Below, one piece after another: positions 6,850 to 7,160 of a DNA stretch of 7,160 nt. A model generated the notes under the pieces. It had not been told where the DNA came from and did no database searches. It saw only the letters and a list, made by a program, of their open reading frames with translations. The stretch is from positions 1-7,160 of the forward strand of contig CAZGCW010000200.1 of NCBI GenBank assembly GCA_964524295.1, given 5' to 3'. This stretch comes from UBA9926 sp964524295 (lineage in GTDB: Bacteria > Pseudomonadota > Gammaproteobacteria > Pseudomonadales > Azotimanducaceae). The first letter of the stretch is position 1. The number at the start of each line of letters is the position of its first letter. A program made the position numbers and the translations under genes.

Positions 6850-6894
6850 CAACGGTCGAGTTAGCACTTTATTGTAATTTAGTTGCGCACTCGT

Positions 6895-6923
6895 TTGACT
6901 TTTAACTTATCAATTGATAAATA
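6895..6923 (+). promoter_or_regulatory. Putative promoter for the SUMF1-type gene
   Basis: TTGACT (6895-6900) and TAAATA (6918-6923) are 17 bases apart. The dyad at 6907-6920 fills the spacer, as in the divergent region at 4203-4242. Transcription would start around 6930, after the AAGGAG at 6923-6928, which bears on the start codon of the next gene. This is a pattern match only. Confidence 0.45.
6907..6920. promoter_or_regulatory. Operator-like palindrome TTATCAATTGATAA, copy 2
   Basis: A perfect 14-base palindrome in the gap after the FAD oxidase. It shares both six-base arms with the dyad at 4215-4230 and differs from its core by one base (AT instead of AA in the centre). It probably binds the same regulator and makes the downstream SUMF1-type gene part of the same regulon. 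Confidence 0.65.
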
Positions 6924-6958
6924 AGGAGTGTAAATTCATCTTCACGAGAAACTCCACC

Positions 6959-7160
6959 TTGAGAACGTGCTTGCTCTCACTGCTTTTGTTTTCTACCTGG
7001 CCCGCTGTGCTAGTGGCAGGTAGTGTCTCGTCGCTTGAATTTCCCCATCCCGGTATGGAGTTTCAGGATTGTGAATTTTGTCCGGTTCTGACGGTTGTTC
7101 CGGCGGGTAGTTTCATGATGGGCGCAGGGCTGCAGGACCAGCAGAAACAGAAAGACGAAG
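6959..7160 (+). CDS. Formylglycine-generating enzyme/SUMF1-type protein, N-terminal part
   Basis: An open frame runs off the right edge. Its segment FQDCEFCPVLTVVPAGSFMMG matches the start of the FGE-sulfatase (SUMF1, PF03781) domain, which commonly reads as a DCxxCP motif followed by VVxPAGSFMMG. Ahead of it is a hydrophobic stretch (CLLSLLLFSTWPAVLVAG) that looks like a Sec signal peptide, so an exported protein is likely. Members convert a sulfatase cysteine to formylglycine, but many bacterial relatives are other enzymes or scaffolds. No sulfatase is in view. The start is uncertain: no ATG or GTG lies before the signal peptide. TTG at 6959 gives a short, good signal peptide. AAGGAG at 6923-6928 would instead point to a rare ATC at 6938, but that site may lie upstream of the transcript start. 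I use TTG. The gene follows an operator-like palindrome 109 bases after the oxidase. Confidence 0.75.
   Translation, partial: MRTCLLSLLLFSTWPAVLVAGSVSSLEFPHPGMEFQDCEFCPVLTVVPAGSFMMGAGLQDQQKQKDE

Noticed and set aside
6857..6894. Possible terminator after the FAD oxidase, with CGAGT and ACTCG arms
   Set aside because: The arms are five bases with a loop of more than 20 bases, and the T-rich stretch is better explained as the promoter and operator region of the next gene.

Overview
The window looks like an accessory catabolic gene cluster from a Gram-negative bacterium. A gammaproteobacterium, perhaps marine, is my best guess, based on moderate GC, Shine-Dalgarno-led genes, two twin-arginine export signals and the gene families present. 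The sequence does not fix the taxon. It holds six complete genes and two partial ones. No gene-free stretch exceeds 300 bases, and I see no RNA gene, insertion sequence or CRISPR array.

Layout. A left plus-strand operon (1-1954) contains the tail of a small ureidoglycolate-lyase/cupin-like protein, a Tat-exported DUF1838 protein, and an alpha/beta-hydrolase-fold protein whose nucleophile serine and catalytic histidine are both replaced. Facing it on the minus strand (4161 down to 1967) is a two-gene operon: a six-helix membrane protein, then a UbiD-family prenylated-FMN decarboxylase with an apparently complete active site. A divergent promoter region (about 4162-4327) separates this from a plus-strand pair (4328-6849): a zinc-type medium-chain dehydrogenase and a Tat-exported FAD oxidase of the berberine-bridge (BBE) type. 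At the right edge a formylglycine-generating-enzyme/SUMF1-type exported protein begins and runs off the window.

Regulation. The same dyad, TTATCA-N2-TGATAA, occurs twice. One copy lies in the divergent promoter region (4215-4230) and one is just upstream of the SUMF1-type gene (6907-6920). In both places it sits inside the spacer of a plausible sigma-70 promoter. This suggests that one repressor, encoded outside the window, controls the decarboxylase pair, the dehydrogenase/oxidase pair and the SUMF1-type gene together.

How the genes may work together (inference). A periplasmic flavin oxidase and a periplasmic DUF1838 protein could act on a substrate outside the cytoplasm. A dehydrogenase, an unusual alpha/beta-fold protein and a UbiD decarboxylase would process it inside. 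An aromatic or alpha,beta-unsaturated carboxylic acid would suit UbiD chemistry. The actual substrate cannot be read from the sequence.
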